A DNA stretch of 64,000 bases from assembly GCA_015680685.1 (NCBI GenBank), contig MNCI01005835.1:62001-126000 (forward strand), read 5' to 3'. Position 1 is the stretch's first letter. Each line of letters opens with the position of its first letter. This stretch comes from Gnetum montanum (lineage: Eukaryota > Streptophyta > Gnetopsida > Gnetales > Gnetaceae). Positions 33,880 through 47,215 of this stretch are shown here, in pieces. The notes beneath the pieces are model-generated. The model was not told the origin of the DNA, searched no databases, and was given only the letters and a program-made list of their open reading frames with translations. The position numbers and the translations under genes were made by a program.

Positions 33880-34964
33880 GTTTTTATTCAACATTACTAG
33901 GATTATAGTAGAGGACTTTATAACCCAATTTTATTGACACTTGTCTTATTTTGGCATCATGCCTACATTTAGAATAATTTTTGTGAATTTCATTACTCAT
34001 TTGAGCTAACAATTGATTTTTGTCTAAGAGATAGAGATTCACAAGGCATTCTCTTGGAGCAAAGCTTAAATCAAGGTTAAGTATACTAGTAGTAGAAAGG
34101 GTATTGAGTTGTAGTTGGATCAGTAATGTAGGTAGTTTATAGTAAACTAAATCATACAAGCAATACCCTATAGGAAGTTTCCAAGTTGATCTATATGCCT
34201 ATAGAGCATGATTAAGTTTAGTGCTCCAATCCTTTCTATAATGACTAACTGTTCTAGTTAATAGTCTTGTGATTTCTTAGTTAGTCACTTTTGCTTGACC
34301 AATCACTTGGAGATGATAAGATGTCGTTAGTTTTTGATTTACCCTAAGTTGTTGCATTAACTTTTAAAATGTAGTTCCTATGAAATGAGTCTCAATGTTA
34401 GATATAAGCATGCATGGTACTCCAAATCTATCCATCATACGTTGTTGAAAGAATTTATAAGCTATTTTTATTGTGTAATCCTTGACTGCAGCTGCTTCTA
34501 CCCACTTTATATAATAATTAACCATTACTAGAATGTAGGACTTTCCATTTGACATTGGTGTGATGGAACCCGTGGAGTTAATTTCCTGAATGTTGAAAGG
34601 TTCCAATGGTTGTATCCATTGTTGTGGTTCTTCATTTCTAGCTATCAGCCCTCCATCTTTTTTGCATCTTTCACAATACTGTGCAAACTGATGTGCAACC
34701 CTAAATATGGTAGGCCAAAATTAACTTAACATCATCAATGTTAGTGCTATCCTTCATCCTACATAGTGACCACCACATGGTCCTTCATGTGCATCTTGTA
34801 AGACTCTTTGTTGACTCTCTTCTAGAATGAACCATCTTATTAACCCATCAGTGCATATCTTGTAAAGGTTTCCATTGATTTCTATATATATTTTCACTTT
34901 ATGAAGGAATTGTTCCTTATATTTCTTGTTTCATTTAATAGGAAGTTCTTGTTTGGTGAGATAT
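33880..34964 (-). pseudogene. pol: Element 6 integrase fragment
   Basis: Retroelement integrase, which would insert the cDNA. On the minus strand the zinc-binding part (34930-34640) has a reading like HEGPCGGH, then the catalytic core at 34606-34364 (YILVMVNYYIKWVEA, DRFGVPCMLIS, THFIGTTF). The C-terminal part at 34159-33884 includes DAKIRQVSIKLGYKVLYYNP. Stops and a gap separate the pieces. The first two catalytic Asp positions read Asn (EINSTG and LISNIETHF). Element 5 begins inside this frame at 34965. Confidence 0.75.
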
Positions 34965-35785
34965 TGATGAATCATCATTGTCAAGTAATGTCAATGGGCA
35001 TGCGTCAACACATACCTGTTGATGCATGAAAAGATGTATCAATGCATATGCATCAATAGAATCTCTGGTCTTGCCTATATAAATGTATGCTCCCACTACA
35101 TTTATGGCATTGTTCATTTAGTAGCATAGTGAAGCTCTCGCAATTTGTTCTTGTAATAGTTTCAATATTTTCTAAGTTCTTGTAGTAGGAGTTGAGAAGT
35201 GTATGGATATTTATTTGAACATTGATATACCTAGATACTTCGGTGTGAATGGTAATAAAGATGTTCTTGATAAATTTTGTAACACTTGGAATTAGCATAA
35301 TGTTTACTTTAGTATTATACAATGTACATTCATGCACTTAATTAATTAGTTTAATATGAATAATTAATGCACATAAGTATAACCACCTCATGCATACGTT
35401 AACACTTGGTAATCCTAGTAGCACTTATGCTTGGTATCCCAATAGTGTTGTGGCAAGTTTAGGATAAGTATGGTAAGTGGGAATGGATGCTTATGTTAGC
35501 ATTAGATTAAGGCATTAGATAGTTACTAGATTGATTAGCATTTAATCACTTTATTTTCATGCTTAGGATAAATAGATAAAAGATATAAAAGTTGTACAAA
35601 GCATGTGCCTTAGTTACACTTAACCATACCATTGTACCTTCACAAGTAAAACTGAGAAGACAATGATCATGTCCTTAAGTTCACTACGTAGATAATGAGC
35701 ACTTAGAGAGCTAAAGTTTGTAGAATTTGACTAGATCGCTTAGTGAATGTTATGGTTAGATGTAGGGACTACTTGCTACTCATCA
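34965..35785 (+). repeat. 5' LTR of element 5 (821 bp)
   Basis: It begins TGATGAATCATC and ends CTCATCA before the primer site. It has a TATA-like CTATATAAATG near 35080. Its sequence before TATA lacks the clear GATATC palindromes and shows ATGCATATGCATCAAT instead. U5 has the family's TTGGTAATCCTAGTAGC-like blocks. Confidence 0.75.
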
Positions 35786-35803
35786 TTGGTGTTGTTGTTG
35801 GGG
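35786..35803 (+). other. Primer binding site of element 5 (tRNA-Asp type)
   Basis: TTGGTGTTGTTGTTGGGG is the tRNA-Asp complement with every difference a C-to-T or G-to-A type change. Confidence 0.7.
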
Positions 35804-35931
35804 ACTTTAGTTAGTTATGTGCACTATCTAAAATGTTAGTGAAATCATGTAGCGACATTGTAAAGGACTTAAAGCTAAAATCATTAATATAATAAAGAAT
35901 TCCAAAAGCACATTGTTTGTTAAACACTAAC

Positions 35932-37850
35932 ATGGCTTGTTCTCATAGGAAATATTCTTCACCATCATTCGTGGGTAATTCGAATCCAAGGTAAGAAGGC
36001 CTAAAACTGCCTGTGCCTCAACATTGCAAAGTGGTCTATACACATTCGAATGCTTACACTCTAAACTTCACCTTCATCCTACACTAGCATGAGCAACTGT
36101 GGTGGAGGAACATGGAGGAAAAAATTGTGTTGCCTCTTGATTGATCAATTTCTATAATTCTGCTCTGCAATCTCATGAGATTGGGCATTGTAGGACTCAT
36201 TACTAAGTACCAGGTTATCATCCCATGGAGGCATAGAGAAAGAAAGATCAATAGATGGAAGCTTGCTATGAGACATCAAAAGGCAAACAGTTCACAAACC
36301 CCCTATTCTTGTTGGGCCAAAAGGAAGGGGAAGACCTTTTCTTAGGAACTTCCCAATACATTGACTCTCCTTCTCTTCTTGATGAGGAGGCCCTCAATCA
36401 ACATCTATAGTCCACTGTAGATAACCCTGGTTTTGGAAAGAGTAGATTCCATGACTGTGGGGCCTCAAAGGAAGGGAGTCAAGGTAGGAACAATGATTAT
36501 CATCATGATAATAATAGACATGGTGATTGTGGTAGGGACTAGAGAAGAAGAAGTAGAAAGCACCATTATGGTGTTGGCTCTCCTTCCTCTTTGCCTCTAT
36601 CATCCTCATTGTCCTCCTACTTCAACTCTTACCAAAGTTGTAGGAGAAATAGAGATTGTGATGGAGGTCATTGACAGGATAGAGATGACCACAAATCCCA
36701 CTAAAACAGTAGAAACCAAGGGCATGGGAAATCAAGGGAGGCCCACCACAAAGAAAGAAGGGATAACAAAGAGCATCAAAGGCATCATGGCCATGACATG
36801 GGCCATAGAGAATGTTATAACTATGATGAGCCTATGCTTGTCACTAGAAACATGCTGAACTTTGCATAGGATGTGAGGATACCAACAAGGCACGTGAAGG
36901 ATAACCAAATCAAACGGTTGGACATGAATAATATCCCTAAGTTTGAAGGGGGATATAACTATGATCCACATAATCATATCCAAGCCTTTCATGATGCATG
37001 TGCCTTATAGAATGTAGAGAACGAATGACAGAAATTGAAGCTATTTCCGAGGACACTCATTAAGGAAGCTAAAAGTTGGTATCAGTCCTTGGAATTGGAA
37101 TTAATCCAACGATGGAGTATAATGTTTGAATTGTTCAATGAAAAATATCAAATGTACTCCCAAGTGTCTAACTTGAGAAGGTAGATCCAGGGTTGGAAAT
37201 AAGGCACATATGAGTCCTTGGATATGGCCATGGACAAGTACTACTCTTTATTGCATTTATGCCTAGGCCATGGCTATTCTAAAAGGAAACAGCTAGGCCA
37301 TATCATATATGGGCTCTGAATATAAATAAGGAGAACTTTTAGGATCTATGCCCAAGGGAGTCTTTCAGAGCAAAGGGTCCATTAGATCTAATGGATAAAT
37401 GAATAGGTGACATAGGAAGAAGGTGAGTTAAGAAAAAGGAAAAGTGCAGAGCAGTACAACTAGGATCCTTCCATTCAAAAAAGGAGGGTTCAGTTTTGTG
37501 AAAATAAGGAGGCATCACTTGATGAAGTGGTGTAATGAAAAACCTTATTGATACAAACATTTGTTTCTAAAATATTGGTCAAGGTTGATAAAATATGGGA
37601 TTCCTTGGACAAAAAATTCCAAACGGCTCTAAGGATTCTTGAGGAGAATAAAGAGCAAGGTAGTGGTCATGACAAAAGGAAAAAGAAGGAAGTTAAATGT
37701 GCCCATCAAAGGAATAAGGAGAAAGCTATTGTAGTGGAAGAGGTTATGGATTTTGAAATAGATGATGAAGGATGTGACATTTGCCAATATGAACATCCTA
37801 AGGGATGTTGTCCAATTGTGTCACACTTGTAGGAATCTAGGGTGTACACT
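35932..37850 (+). pseudogene. gag: Element 5 gag, broken
   Basis: The start MACSHRKYSSPSF matches the MSPSLYKSASPP start of element 4, with an NFTFILH segment soon after. The middle (36430-36860) is a basic, Arg/His-rich region now out of frame. The capsid core runs about 36920-37450 (NNIPKFEGGYNYDPHN, WYQSLELE, ELFNEKYQMYSQVSNL). The zinc knuckle CDICQYEHPKGCC (CX2CX3HX4C) is at about 37770-37810. Stops occur throughout. Confidence 0.75.
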
Positions 37851-40800
37851 TTGAATCCTCACTTGGAAAAATGATGAGCACCCAAGAGGTTGCCTTATCC
37901 TCAGGGCAACTATAGGTAGTTTCACAAACAAGCCTACTATTTGAGAGAAGCCCCAACTTAATCTCATGAGTAGTACCCGTAGTGGCAACATCCACAGTCA
38001 TGGGGGATGCCACCACCAAGGTAGCAATACCCTTATTGTCAACTAGATCCGTGCAAGGACTATGTTCAACAACCCATTTCTCCACTTGAATTTTCTAGAC
38101 ATGATTCTTTCTAGCACCACAACTACCCTCCTAAATATTATAAAGCAACATCTCCAAGGGGGAAGTCCCCATTTTCCTATTACCCTCCTCATTCTTCTAC
38201 TCCTACATGTCAATCCTTAGCTCCTTTGTCACCTACTCCATTTATACAAGGTAAAATACTAGCCCAACCATAGTAGAAAAATGCCACAAGGGATGTGAAC
38301 TTATAGTCAACCCTCCAACTGAGTGGTTTTGATACTAAGCCTCAAAAAGACCCTTTTAAAGAATCAACAGTCATATTAAGCCCATACAAACACCTATGGC
38401 TACTGATCCTACTTCTTATCCTTCGTTCTCCATAATGTCCTTCAAGATCCCTTCAAACCAAACACCTCCCAAAGTGCACAATGTAATGTTAACCCATGCA
38501 ATCACTGATTAGATAAAGGTTGGTCATCTTTCCAAGATGAGATCTAATCCATGGAGTCCCCTCATTTAGTTGCAAATCATTGGAAATGAATCTTGCAAGG
38601 CTCTTATGGACATAGATTCTGGTGTTAATTTAATCTCACAAGAAATGTACAAAGCCTGGAATTAGCTCCACTAAAGAAGATCAACATTCACTTAAAGTTA
38701 TTAGATTAGTCCATCACTGTTTCCTTGGGATTGGTGAAGGACATTGTGATCATTGTGTGTGGATGGTCATATCCTACTAACTTCTTGGTAATACACGTGC
38801 ATAACTACAAGGGAGACTTCCCTATCATTATGGGAAGAGCTTGGTTGAGTACAATTGATGTGCAGTTGGGAATTAGAGACCTCTCCTTGGAGATTTCCAA
38901 GTAGAATGAATTTAGAAAGATAGAGAAGAAGCGCATTCCATGCATTGTGTATAGTGACACAGGGTGCCATTATGTGTAGAAATTATGGACCCTTAAAAGT
39001 ACAACACTCATAGCATGTAGGTAGTGTGTAGATTTCACAGAGGTTTAAAGGTACCCGTACGCAGCAACCACAAAATAGGAGGGTACCTAATGGCTAACAA
39101 CTAAAATAGAGAGTAGTTCAACATTATGCATGGAATATACTGAGAGCCTCACAAGTGCCTATGTTGGAGGCATGAATGAACTAGAGAAAGTCCATTGCCA
39201 ATGCTCTAATGAACATGATGAAACCAATTGGGGAGAGTTGAAATCCCTAAGGGCTTCAAATAGAAGCCCCTTGAGTTAAAGACTCTACCATTTGGAATGA
39301 AATATGCCTTTCTAAACAATGGTAAGCCAATCATCATCAATGTCAATCGTGCTCATGTATAGAAAAATAAGTTGTTGAAGCTCGTCAAGAAATAGCCAAC
39401 ATTCTATTCTTGCTCATATCATGAGCTGACAAGAATTGATCCAAGGATGTGCCAGCATTGGATCTATACAAAGAGGTAGCCATAGCGACGGTTGAATCCC
39501 AAGCTCAAGCAAATTGTAAAAGAAGAAATTAAGCAACTCCTCTAGGTAGGGTTCATCTATTCCATTGCGGATAGTGAGTGGATTAGCCTACTTGTGATCA
39601 TGCCAAAGAAAGGTGGGACATGAAGGGTCCGCATTGATTTTAAGATATTGAACATGGAAACATTCAAGGATAATTTTCCTTTATCATTTGCAGATTAGGT
39701 GTTGGACATAATTTTGGGGCATTGTTATTATAGCTTTCTAGACAGTAATAGTGGCTATAATCAAATCTAGATAGGACTTGAGGATTAGGTCAAAACTACA
39801 TTCATAAGTTCTTGGGGGACTTTTGCATACAAAAAGATGCCTTTTAGCCTATGCAATGCCCTTTCAACATTCCAACATCTTGTCCTTAGTTGTCTTTCAA
39901 TAGAAAATTAGTAGTAGGATGGATGTCTTCATGGATGACTTCTCCACCTATGTGGCTATGTTTGAGAAAGCCTTGAATAGTCTAAAGAAAGTATGAAAAA
40001 GATGTGTGGAGAAAAAACTAAGGCTCAACTCAAAAAAGAGCCACTTGATGGTCTAGGATAACATTGTATTGGGGCACCAAATATCATAGAAGAGGATTGA
40101 GGTAGACCCTTAAAAAATAAGGATCATCCAAGGAATAACCCAAAAACTTAAAATTGTCAAAGACGTGAGGTCATTTCTTGGTCACACTAGCTATTATTGG
40201 CATTTCATTGAGATCTTTTCTAAGATTGGTAAACTATTGGTGAAGCTAACAAAGAAGGATGCTCCAGTTATCTATACTAAGGAATGCGAACATGCATTCT
40301 AGAATCTTAAACAGAAGCTCATAGAAACATCGATCCTACAAGAACCTGATTGGTCTAGACTATTCCATATTATGATAGACACATCTAGTTATGCCTTAGG
40401 ATCCGTGCTCACATACTTAGATGATTAGAAACATCCCTATTACATCCACCATGCAAGCAGGAACATTGTGGGTGCACAATTGAACTACACCATCATTGAG
40501 AAAGAATTGATTAGTGGTGTATGCCTTAGAGAAATTCAAGCACTATGTTCTTGTATACAAGGTGTTTGTGCACACAGATCACAATGTAATCAAGTTCCTA
40601 ATGAATAAACCAATGGTGAGCCCTCATGTCATACAGTGGCTAGTAATCTTGCAAGAGTTTGATTTAATCATGGTGGATAAGAAGGGAACTAAGAATGTGG
40701 TAGCTAACCACTTGTCTTCATTATGATGGGATAGCAAAGAGGAGGAGAGACCACTTTCAAATCAATTTCCTGATGAACTCCTCTTTGCTAGAGCTATTAC

Positions 40801-42090
40801 TGAATGAGACCCAGAGAAAAAAAATTGATATGATGGCATCCTCACCTATGTACTCACTCAGAAGATGCCACAAGAGTTGTACAACAAGAAGATATAATAG
40901 TTTCTTCACTAGGTCAAATATTTCATGGAGATCAACGACAACCTTTACAAGGTTTGTGTTGATGGCCTATTTTAATGGTGTGTTCTTGATGATGATCAAC
41001 TATGCATTCTCCAAGATAATCATCATTAGGAATACACCATTATGCTAAGAGATGGATGACCATTAAAATCCTCATGGCAAGGTATTATTGGCCTACACTT
41101 TTCAGGGATGTCCATCACTTCATCTGCTCCTGTGATCATTGTCAATGTGATGATGGGACAACTACTCGTATGGAGGGACCCTAATAGTGGATCCAAACAT
41201 TGTAACCCTTTGACATTTGGGGCATCAATTTCATGGGATCCATTACTCCCATGTCCAATGAGAATACATATATAATCATAACTGTTGACTATTGTACAAA
41301 ATGAGCAGAAGTTACAGTCATCATTGATTGCACATTCTCTAGGTTGACTCAGTTTGTACAATAGGATGTTGTGAATAGGTTTGGGATGCCACGTGCACTT
41401 ATTTCTAATACTAAAACTCATTTTACAGGTACCACTTTTCGGAAGCTCATGCAACACTTGGGGGTTGAACATAAATTGACAACTCAATATCACCCCCAAG
41501 CCAACTTTCAAGCAGAGGTCACTAATAGGGATATAACAAAAATACTAATAAGAATAGCTAGTAAATATAGGAGGGATTGGAGCTCCAAAATCAATAATGC
41601 CCTTTAGGCCTATCGTTTCACATGGAAACTTCCTATTGGCTACTCTTCCTGTGAGCTCATGTACAAAAAATTACCAACACTTCCTATTTAAATGGAACTC
41701 TGAACACTTTCAACAGCTTGTGGCCTTATCCTAGACTTGAACCTAGTACAAAAAGAATGGTTAATGAATTTCAACTTGCTAGATGAGAGCCGACTAGTGG
41801 CCTATCATCCAATGAAGTGCACAAGGCATATAACAAGCAACAACATAAACTTAGGAATAGGAATGTGAAATTTCAACTAGGAGATAAGGTCATATACTGG
41901 AATTCCATGCATGTGACACAATGAACTAAATTCCAAAAATTATGAAAGGAACCTTATATTATCTCAAAAACCTTTTCTTTGCTATTTTCAAAGCCTAGAG
42001 CCTTCTAGAGCCCTTAACTTTTCAATTGCTTGTCTAATTAATCTCGTTCTACGTTCCTATAGGTACCAAAGGTGAGATTTACCTCATGGG
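37851..42090 (+). pseudogene. pol: Element 5 pol: protease, reverse transcriptase, RNase H, integrase, broken
   Basis: After a Pro-rich linker (37850-38450), the aspartic protease shows MDIDSGVNLIS (about 38608-38640). Reverse transcriptase is at about 39490-40120, with GFIYSIADSEW, then the active-site motif FMDDF (about 39933) with both Asp intact. RNase H-like sequence is about 40370-40720 (AAL/ALGSVL, FVHTDHNVIKF). Integrase has the zinc-binding Cys pair CDHCQ (near 41135), then WGINFMG (first catalytic Asp reads Asn) and RFGMPRALISNTKTHF (second reads Asn). The C-terminal part (41810-41960) has KFQLGDKVIYW-like residues. At least 20 stops are present. Confidence 0.78.
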
Positions 42091-42362
42091 GGTCACAAAC
42101 CTTAGGTTTTTGATGAAGAATTTTTCAAAATTTTTCTAACTTCCACAAGGTTTAACTAATAAAATAATATTAAAATCACTAATTCGTGAGAGTTAAGCCT
42201 TTTCAATGAACTTTGGTAGCCATCTAAGCAAAATGATAATAAAATAATAAATCTACCATAATTACAGCATAACTAAAGTGTAACAAGATCAAATGAAACA
42301 AGGTATTCAAGTGTTCTAAGTTACACATCAAATGTTAATCCTTGGTCATGTTGTAATTACAA
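42091..42362 (+). other. ORF2 leader of element 5
   Basis: CCTCATGGGGGTCAC (about 42086) is another internal polypurine-like tract. It is followed by AATTTTTCAAAATTTTTC, which corresponds to the AAATTTTTTGAAATTTTTC of the element 2 leader (9330-9348). GGTAGCCATCTAAGC (about 42221) corresponds to GGAAACCACCTAAG in element 2 (about 9447). The longer spacer and internal TATA block of elements 2, 3 and 6 are absent here. Confidence 0.55.
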
Positions 42363-42617
42363 ATGACACCAAGACCCAAACGTGGAGTAGAGGCAGGATT
42401 TTTCCAATCGAGGAATAAGTAGCCAAGAATTGGAAGGGGCCAATAGCGGAAGTAGACCTAGGAACAAGCAGCAAAAACCCACACAACGGGACATCTTTGG
42501 AAGGAGCCCAAAATGGAATTTTTCTGATAGATTTCTGCTACTAAAACAAAGCAATCACATTGAGATAAGACACTAGGACCTAGACCAAACCTTGAGGTCA
42601 CTTTGACTAATGCTTGC
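42363..42617 (+). pseudogene. Element 5 ORF2, first part (continues at 63431)
   Basis: The ATG at 42363 follows CTTGGTCATGTTGTAATTACAA, which aligns with CTTGGCCCCGTGTGATTGCAG before ORF2 of element 2. The acceptor-like CAG reads CAA here. The frame starts MTPRPKRG and contains several stops. It is cut at 42617 by a solo LTR whose target duplication CTTGC is present on both sides, and the reading continues at 63431. Confidence 0.65.
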
Positions 42618-42914
42618 TAATGAGTGGCGAGGTACCCCTATGCCCAACCATATGAATCACAAGCATTCATACATGATCTAGTTGAACTCCATGGATGGAA
42701 CTAGTTGTGGTATCTAGATTGTTATGCTTTGATCATAGTTTTTTGTCTTCCCACTTGGACTAGTGGTAACTTTGTCATGTATGGTTTAGTCCAAAGTGAG
42801 GCATATGATGTTGTCTAATCCTATGCTACTCCTAATGATGATAAATAGATAAATTAATTAAGCTAATAAAAAATAGAAAATAAGATCTAAACTAGCCTAC
42901 ATGCCATGAGTATT

Positions 42915-43294
42915 TGATGAACTACGATATTGGGACCATGATATTGCATCTGTAATATCGGGTTTGTGATATTAGATCAAACCATGCGATATCAGATACC
43001 CGATATCGGGGCCTATCTCCTCACCTATAAATAAGAGACTGGAACCCTTGATTTTGTATTAGATAGTTAGTCCCTTAGCTAAACTCTTGTCCTTTCTCCC
43101 TCCTAGAGTTAGAATTATTTCTGCATGCCTGCAGTAGGAGTCACAAAGTGAACGAATCTTTATTTGAGCATTGTGTGCTTGAGCACGCCTTGTGTACGAC
43201 AATAAAGATGAACTTTATGATAAACCTTGTAGCATCTAGAATAGATTAATTAGTGTTAATTACTATTATTAAATGCTGTCTTAGTTAATTAATG

Positions 43295-43325
<31 letters not shown>

Positions 43326-43776
43326 CCTCTCCCTACAACTCTCCTAAGTAAATACACTTAGTATGACTGCTTCGAGCATGCATGTAATGCTTGGTAACCC
43401 AGTAATGATTAGTGTTTGGTAATCCTAGTAGTGTTGCACTAGTTTAAGATGTGTACGGAAAGTGGGAACGGATGCTAGTGTTAGGATTAGTTAGAACTTA
43501 GTTAATGAGTAGTTAAGTTAAATTAGTCACTTAGTTATCTCTCTCCTCCCTTATTAGCATAGGACATAAAAACATAAAAGCTATAAAAATCATATGCCTG
43601 AAGCTTACTTAACCATACAATCATGACATACAAGTATGTTTGGGAAGCAAACACTCAACCAACCCGTCCTTGTTCCACAAGGGCACATAAGCACTTAGTC
43701 TTTGGAATTCAACTAGATCATGCATGAAATGATCATATTCGTATGGTTGAGTGTAGGGGTACCTTGTCACTCATCA
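42915..43776 (+). repeat. 5' LTR of element 4 (862 bp)
   Basis: It begins TGATGAACTACGATATTGG. Five GATAT-type sites (42925-43010, the best being ACCCGATATCGGGG) precede TATAAATA at 43026-43033. AATAAA is near 43200 and a CT run at 43296-43318. It ends CTCATCA before the primer site. It belongs to a different LTR subfamily from elements 2 and 3 and matches the 3' copy at 61985. Confidence 0.88.
43296..43318. repeat. (CT)n microsatellite in the element 4 5' LTR
   Basis: An uninterrupted CT run. A longer equivalent lies in the 3' LTR (62360-62386), so the run was present at insertion or arose from the same seed. Confidence 0.85.
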
Positions 43777-43795
43777 TTGGTACCGTTGCTGGGGA
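43777..43795 (+). other. Primer binding site of element 4 (tRNA-Asp type)
   Basis: TTGGTACCGTTGCTGGGGA matches the plant tRNA-Asp complement at 14 of 17 core positions. All three differences are transitions. It is the best preserved of the four primer sites. Confidence 0.85.
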
Positions 43796-43912
43796 CTTAG
43801 TTGTTTGTGTGCTAATTAGAACTTAGAAAATCATTCACATCATTGGAACGAACCCTTAGGGTTGGTTAAGAAAATAATAAACAAGAATACATTGCACACT
43901 GAATAGACAAGT

Positions 43913-46423
43913 ATGTCTCCTTCTTTGTACAAAAGCGCCTCACCACCTAGGTCTGAAACAGGAAACAATCAACGACGTAATACACATGACGTTGATCTGC
44001 CAGCTCCTCAACAAGTTCAAGTGGTATATATTGATCCCAATAAGTATATGCCAGACTTCACCTTTATCCTCCATCAAGATGAACAACTACATTGGCGTGA
44101 CTTAGAAGGTAACATAGTGTTACCTCTTAATCGTTTAGTTCCAAGCATGCTTCTTTGTGCTCTCACACGAATTGGCATGCTTCACTTACATGCAAAATAT
44201 GTTGTGTAAGACCATGACTCGAGAGAATACCATCCTATAGAGGCACAACATCAAAGAGTCTTGCAACAGGAGAGACATCATAAGTCTTTGAAGGGTAAGT
44301 GGTCCTAGGATGTCCCACATGTCTCAAGCGAAAATGAGGGTGGTGAACCTACCTCAGGTAGTGACCCACATAATGATGTTCCTCCCCTTGACTTTGGCCA
44401 AGGGGTTATGTATTAGAACTTTCATTCCACTATTCATAACCCAGGTTTTGATACCCATGGACATAAAGGATCTAAAAAAGGGACATGAACACATCATAAA
44501 GATGGACATTCTGATCGCAATCGTGATCAAGGCCAAGACCGTTGAAGAGAAGGTAGTAGACACTGTCATGGTGACAGTTCTCCTTCTTCTTCACCTTCAT
44601 CCTCTCCTTTAGTATCTGGATGCAGTCAAAGAAAAATACCATGGGGATAAAGGTAGGCAAAGTGGAAGTCATAGACGAAACAACCAGGAAAGGCGACGAG
44701 GACACTCTAGAGAATCACAACATAGAAGAAGGGAGAGTAGCGAACAACGTAGGCATCATAGACATCATGGACAAGATGATCACGATGAACCCCTACTCTC
44801 TACTCGAAGTATGTTAGACATAACTAAGGCTGTTAGAATTCCAAAAAGGCACCAGAAAGATAGTAGGATCAAAAGATTAGATATGAACAATATCCCACGA
44901 TTTGAAGGGGGATACAACACTGATCCTCAGAATCACTTACAAGCATTCCATGATGCGTGTGCCTTACAAAACATAGAGAACAAGTGGCAAAAACTTAAGT
45001 TGTTCCCACGAACACTAGTTAAAGAAGTGAAAATATGGTACCGGTCCTTAGAATTAGAATCCATTTGTAGGTGGAGTACCATGTTAGAATTATTCAACGA
45101 CAAGTACCAAACGTACTCTCGAGTGTCCAACCTACAAAAAAAAAATCCAAGGCTGGAAACAAGGACGACATGAACCCTTGGATGCTGCCATGGGTCGATA
45201 CTATGCACTATTACATCGTTGCCCTAGCCATGGTTATTCACAAAGGCATCAACTACACCATCTCGTAGATGGGCTTAGGCATGAAACGAGAAGAACCCTT
45301 AGGACTTATGCCCAAGGAAGACTATCCAAGATTAGGTCCCATCAAATCCAAAGACTGTTGGAGCAAGTTTCTAAGGAAGAAGGTGAGCTATGGAAGAGAG
45401 AAAGTGTGGAAGAGTATATCCAAGATCCTTCCCTCTAGAAGAGAGGAGTAAGATTTTGTGAGGATGAAGAAGAGTCATCACTTGAAGAGATGGTGAATAG
45501 GAAAACTTTGCCTATCCAAAAGATGACATCAGAATTTTTGGCAAATGTAGAACAAATGTGGGATTCCCTAGACAATATATTTTAAACCATTCTTAAAATA
45601 GTAGAGGAGTCTAGAGAGCAAGGTAGTGATCACAAAAAAAGAAAAAAGAGAGAAGCTGAACATGCACGTAGCAAGGGTAAGGGAAAAGTTTCCATCATTG
45701 AAGAGGTTGTGTATTTGGAAATAGAAAATGATAGTGGATACAAGATATGTCAATATGACCATCCTAAGGGATGTTGCCTTGTAATATCACATCTGCAAGA
45801 GTCTGGGGTGTATGCACTCAACCCACTATTGAACAAACAGCAAGCACCCTAAAGGTTATCTTATCCCCAAGGTAACCCAAGATAGTTCCACCAACCCTTA
45901 ACGTATTATCCCAGTGGAACTCCATCACAACTAATTGAGCAATATCAATAGTGGCAATACCCACAATCATGGGGAATGCCATCACCAAGGTAACAATATC
46001 CTTACTGGCAACCTGACCCGTATGGATATTACATGTAGTAGCCAATCTCTCCATGTGACTCTACTGGTCACAGTACTCCCCAACCTCACTACTAAGCTCA
46101 TGAGTATTATAGGACTCCTTCTCCTAGGGGTGATGTTCCACAAATGTACCATTCTTCTCATCCAGCCACATCTCTTCCACCAATGGCTCCACTACCACTT
46201 GCTCTAACTATGCAAGGTGAAATCCCTACCCAACCGTAGCAATGTAATGCCACAAGGGCTGTTTACTCTCAACCTATTGTTGGTTCCAACAACCACATGA
46301 AGAAAAGACCTTTGTTTAGAACCAATAGTCCAACCAAGCCCTCGCAATCATAAGTGGCTAATTCTTTAGATGCCTCAATATCAATCAAAACTTTGGAGCC
46401 TCCTTCAACTCAACCATCACACT
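43913..46423 (+). pseudogene. gag: Element 4 gag and start of pol linker, frameshifted
   Basis: The ATG at 43913 gives a 98-residue start (MSPSLYKSASPPRSE, then DFTFILHQDEQLHWRDLEGN) that ends in a stop. A basic His/Arg/Asp-rich segment follows (44300-44800). The capsid core is at 44811-45438 (IPRFEGGYNTDPQNHLQAF, KLKLFPRTL, YHALLHRCPSH-like). A run of nine A at about 45137-45145 shifts the frame inside it. The zinc knuckle ICQYDHPKGCC is at about 45742-45775 and has lost its first Cys. A Pro/Gln-rich linker leads to 46423, where element 3 has inserted. Reading resumes at 55044. Confidence 0.8.
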
Positions 46424-47196
46424 TGATGAGTGGCAAGTTACCCCTACACTCAACCATACGAATACAAGCGTTACACGCACGATCCGGTTGAACTTCGCAG
46501 ATGGACTAGTTGTGGCATCTAGAAAGTTAGCCTTAGGTCTCAGTTCGCTATCTTCCCACCTGGACTAGTATTATCTTTGTCACGTATGATTTAGTCCAGA
46601 GTGAGGTGTATGATGGGTTTCTAATCTAATGCTACTCCTAAAGGAAATGAAAAGTAATATTAACTAAGCTAGGAGAGAAGGGTGAGAGAATCTAAACTAG
46701 CCTAAGTGCGATGAGCAGCCGTTCCTTGATTATCTGTACATACCTTGGACTTCATACATGACTACCACTAGGATTACCAAGCGCAGATCCTAGGTATGCT
46801 ACTAGGTTACCAAGTAGTCACACTTAAGTGCTCGTAATCAAGTCGTACTCATTCCATGTTCTAACATGAGTTTAAGGGTGAGAAGAGATTAACTAGGAAA
46901 GCAGTAAATAACAATTAATTAAATGATTAAGCTAAGTGAATGCTGCAATGATGAAGTAATATCGATCTATATTGCCGGTCATTTGCATGTCCAAGTACGT
47001 CACACTCGAATAAAGGATGTCGTACAATTACATTCACCACACTGTGGGCATACACGGAGAGGAAAAGGATTGAGAGGAAAAATGAAAACTAAAATCAAAC
47101 TAACTAAAAAACTAACTTCTTCTAATCTATCTACCTCTTATTTATAGATGAGGAGATAGGCCGTGATATCACGGTTGCCTAATTGGTGACTCAATA
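46424..47196 (-). repeat. 3' LTR of element 3 (773 bp)
   Basis: In plus coordinates it runs from TGATGAGTGGCAAG to TCAATA, a mutated TCATCA, followed by the reversed polypurine tract. A reversed TATA (TATTTATAG) lies at about 47137-47145. Only one palindromic unit (GTGATATCAC) remains between TATA and the end. The 5' LTR has two. Confidence 0.87.
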
Positions 47197-47215
47197 TACC
47201 CCCACGACTGAATGA
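47197..47215 (-). other. Polypurine tract of element 3
   Basis: Reversed, it reads CAGTCGTGGGGGTA, directly before the LTR start. It is the undamaged family form. Confidence 0.8.

Larger units (their letters stand above)
27461..34964 (-). mobile_element. Element 6: OTA-type retrotransposon with integrase and ORF2, interrupted by element 5
   Basis: On the minus strand it reads integrase (from 34964 down to about 33880), a polypurine-like tract, the post-pol spacer, an internal promoter-like block, ORF2 (31363-28597), the terminal polypurine tract and 3' LTR (28349-27461). Its 5' LTR, gag and most of pol are cut off by element 5 at 34964/34965 and are not found again in the window. It is important as a copy with both pol and ORF2. 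This argues that elements 2 and 3 lost pol rather than never having had it. Confidence 0.75.

Noticed and set aside
36433-36858. 141-codon Met/Ile/Thr-rich frame as a gene
   Set aside because: It is an out-of-frame reading of the basic region of element 5 gag; the homologous region of element 4 shows the gag frame.
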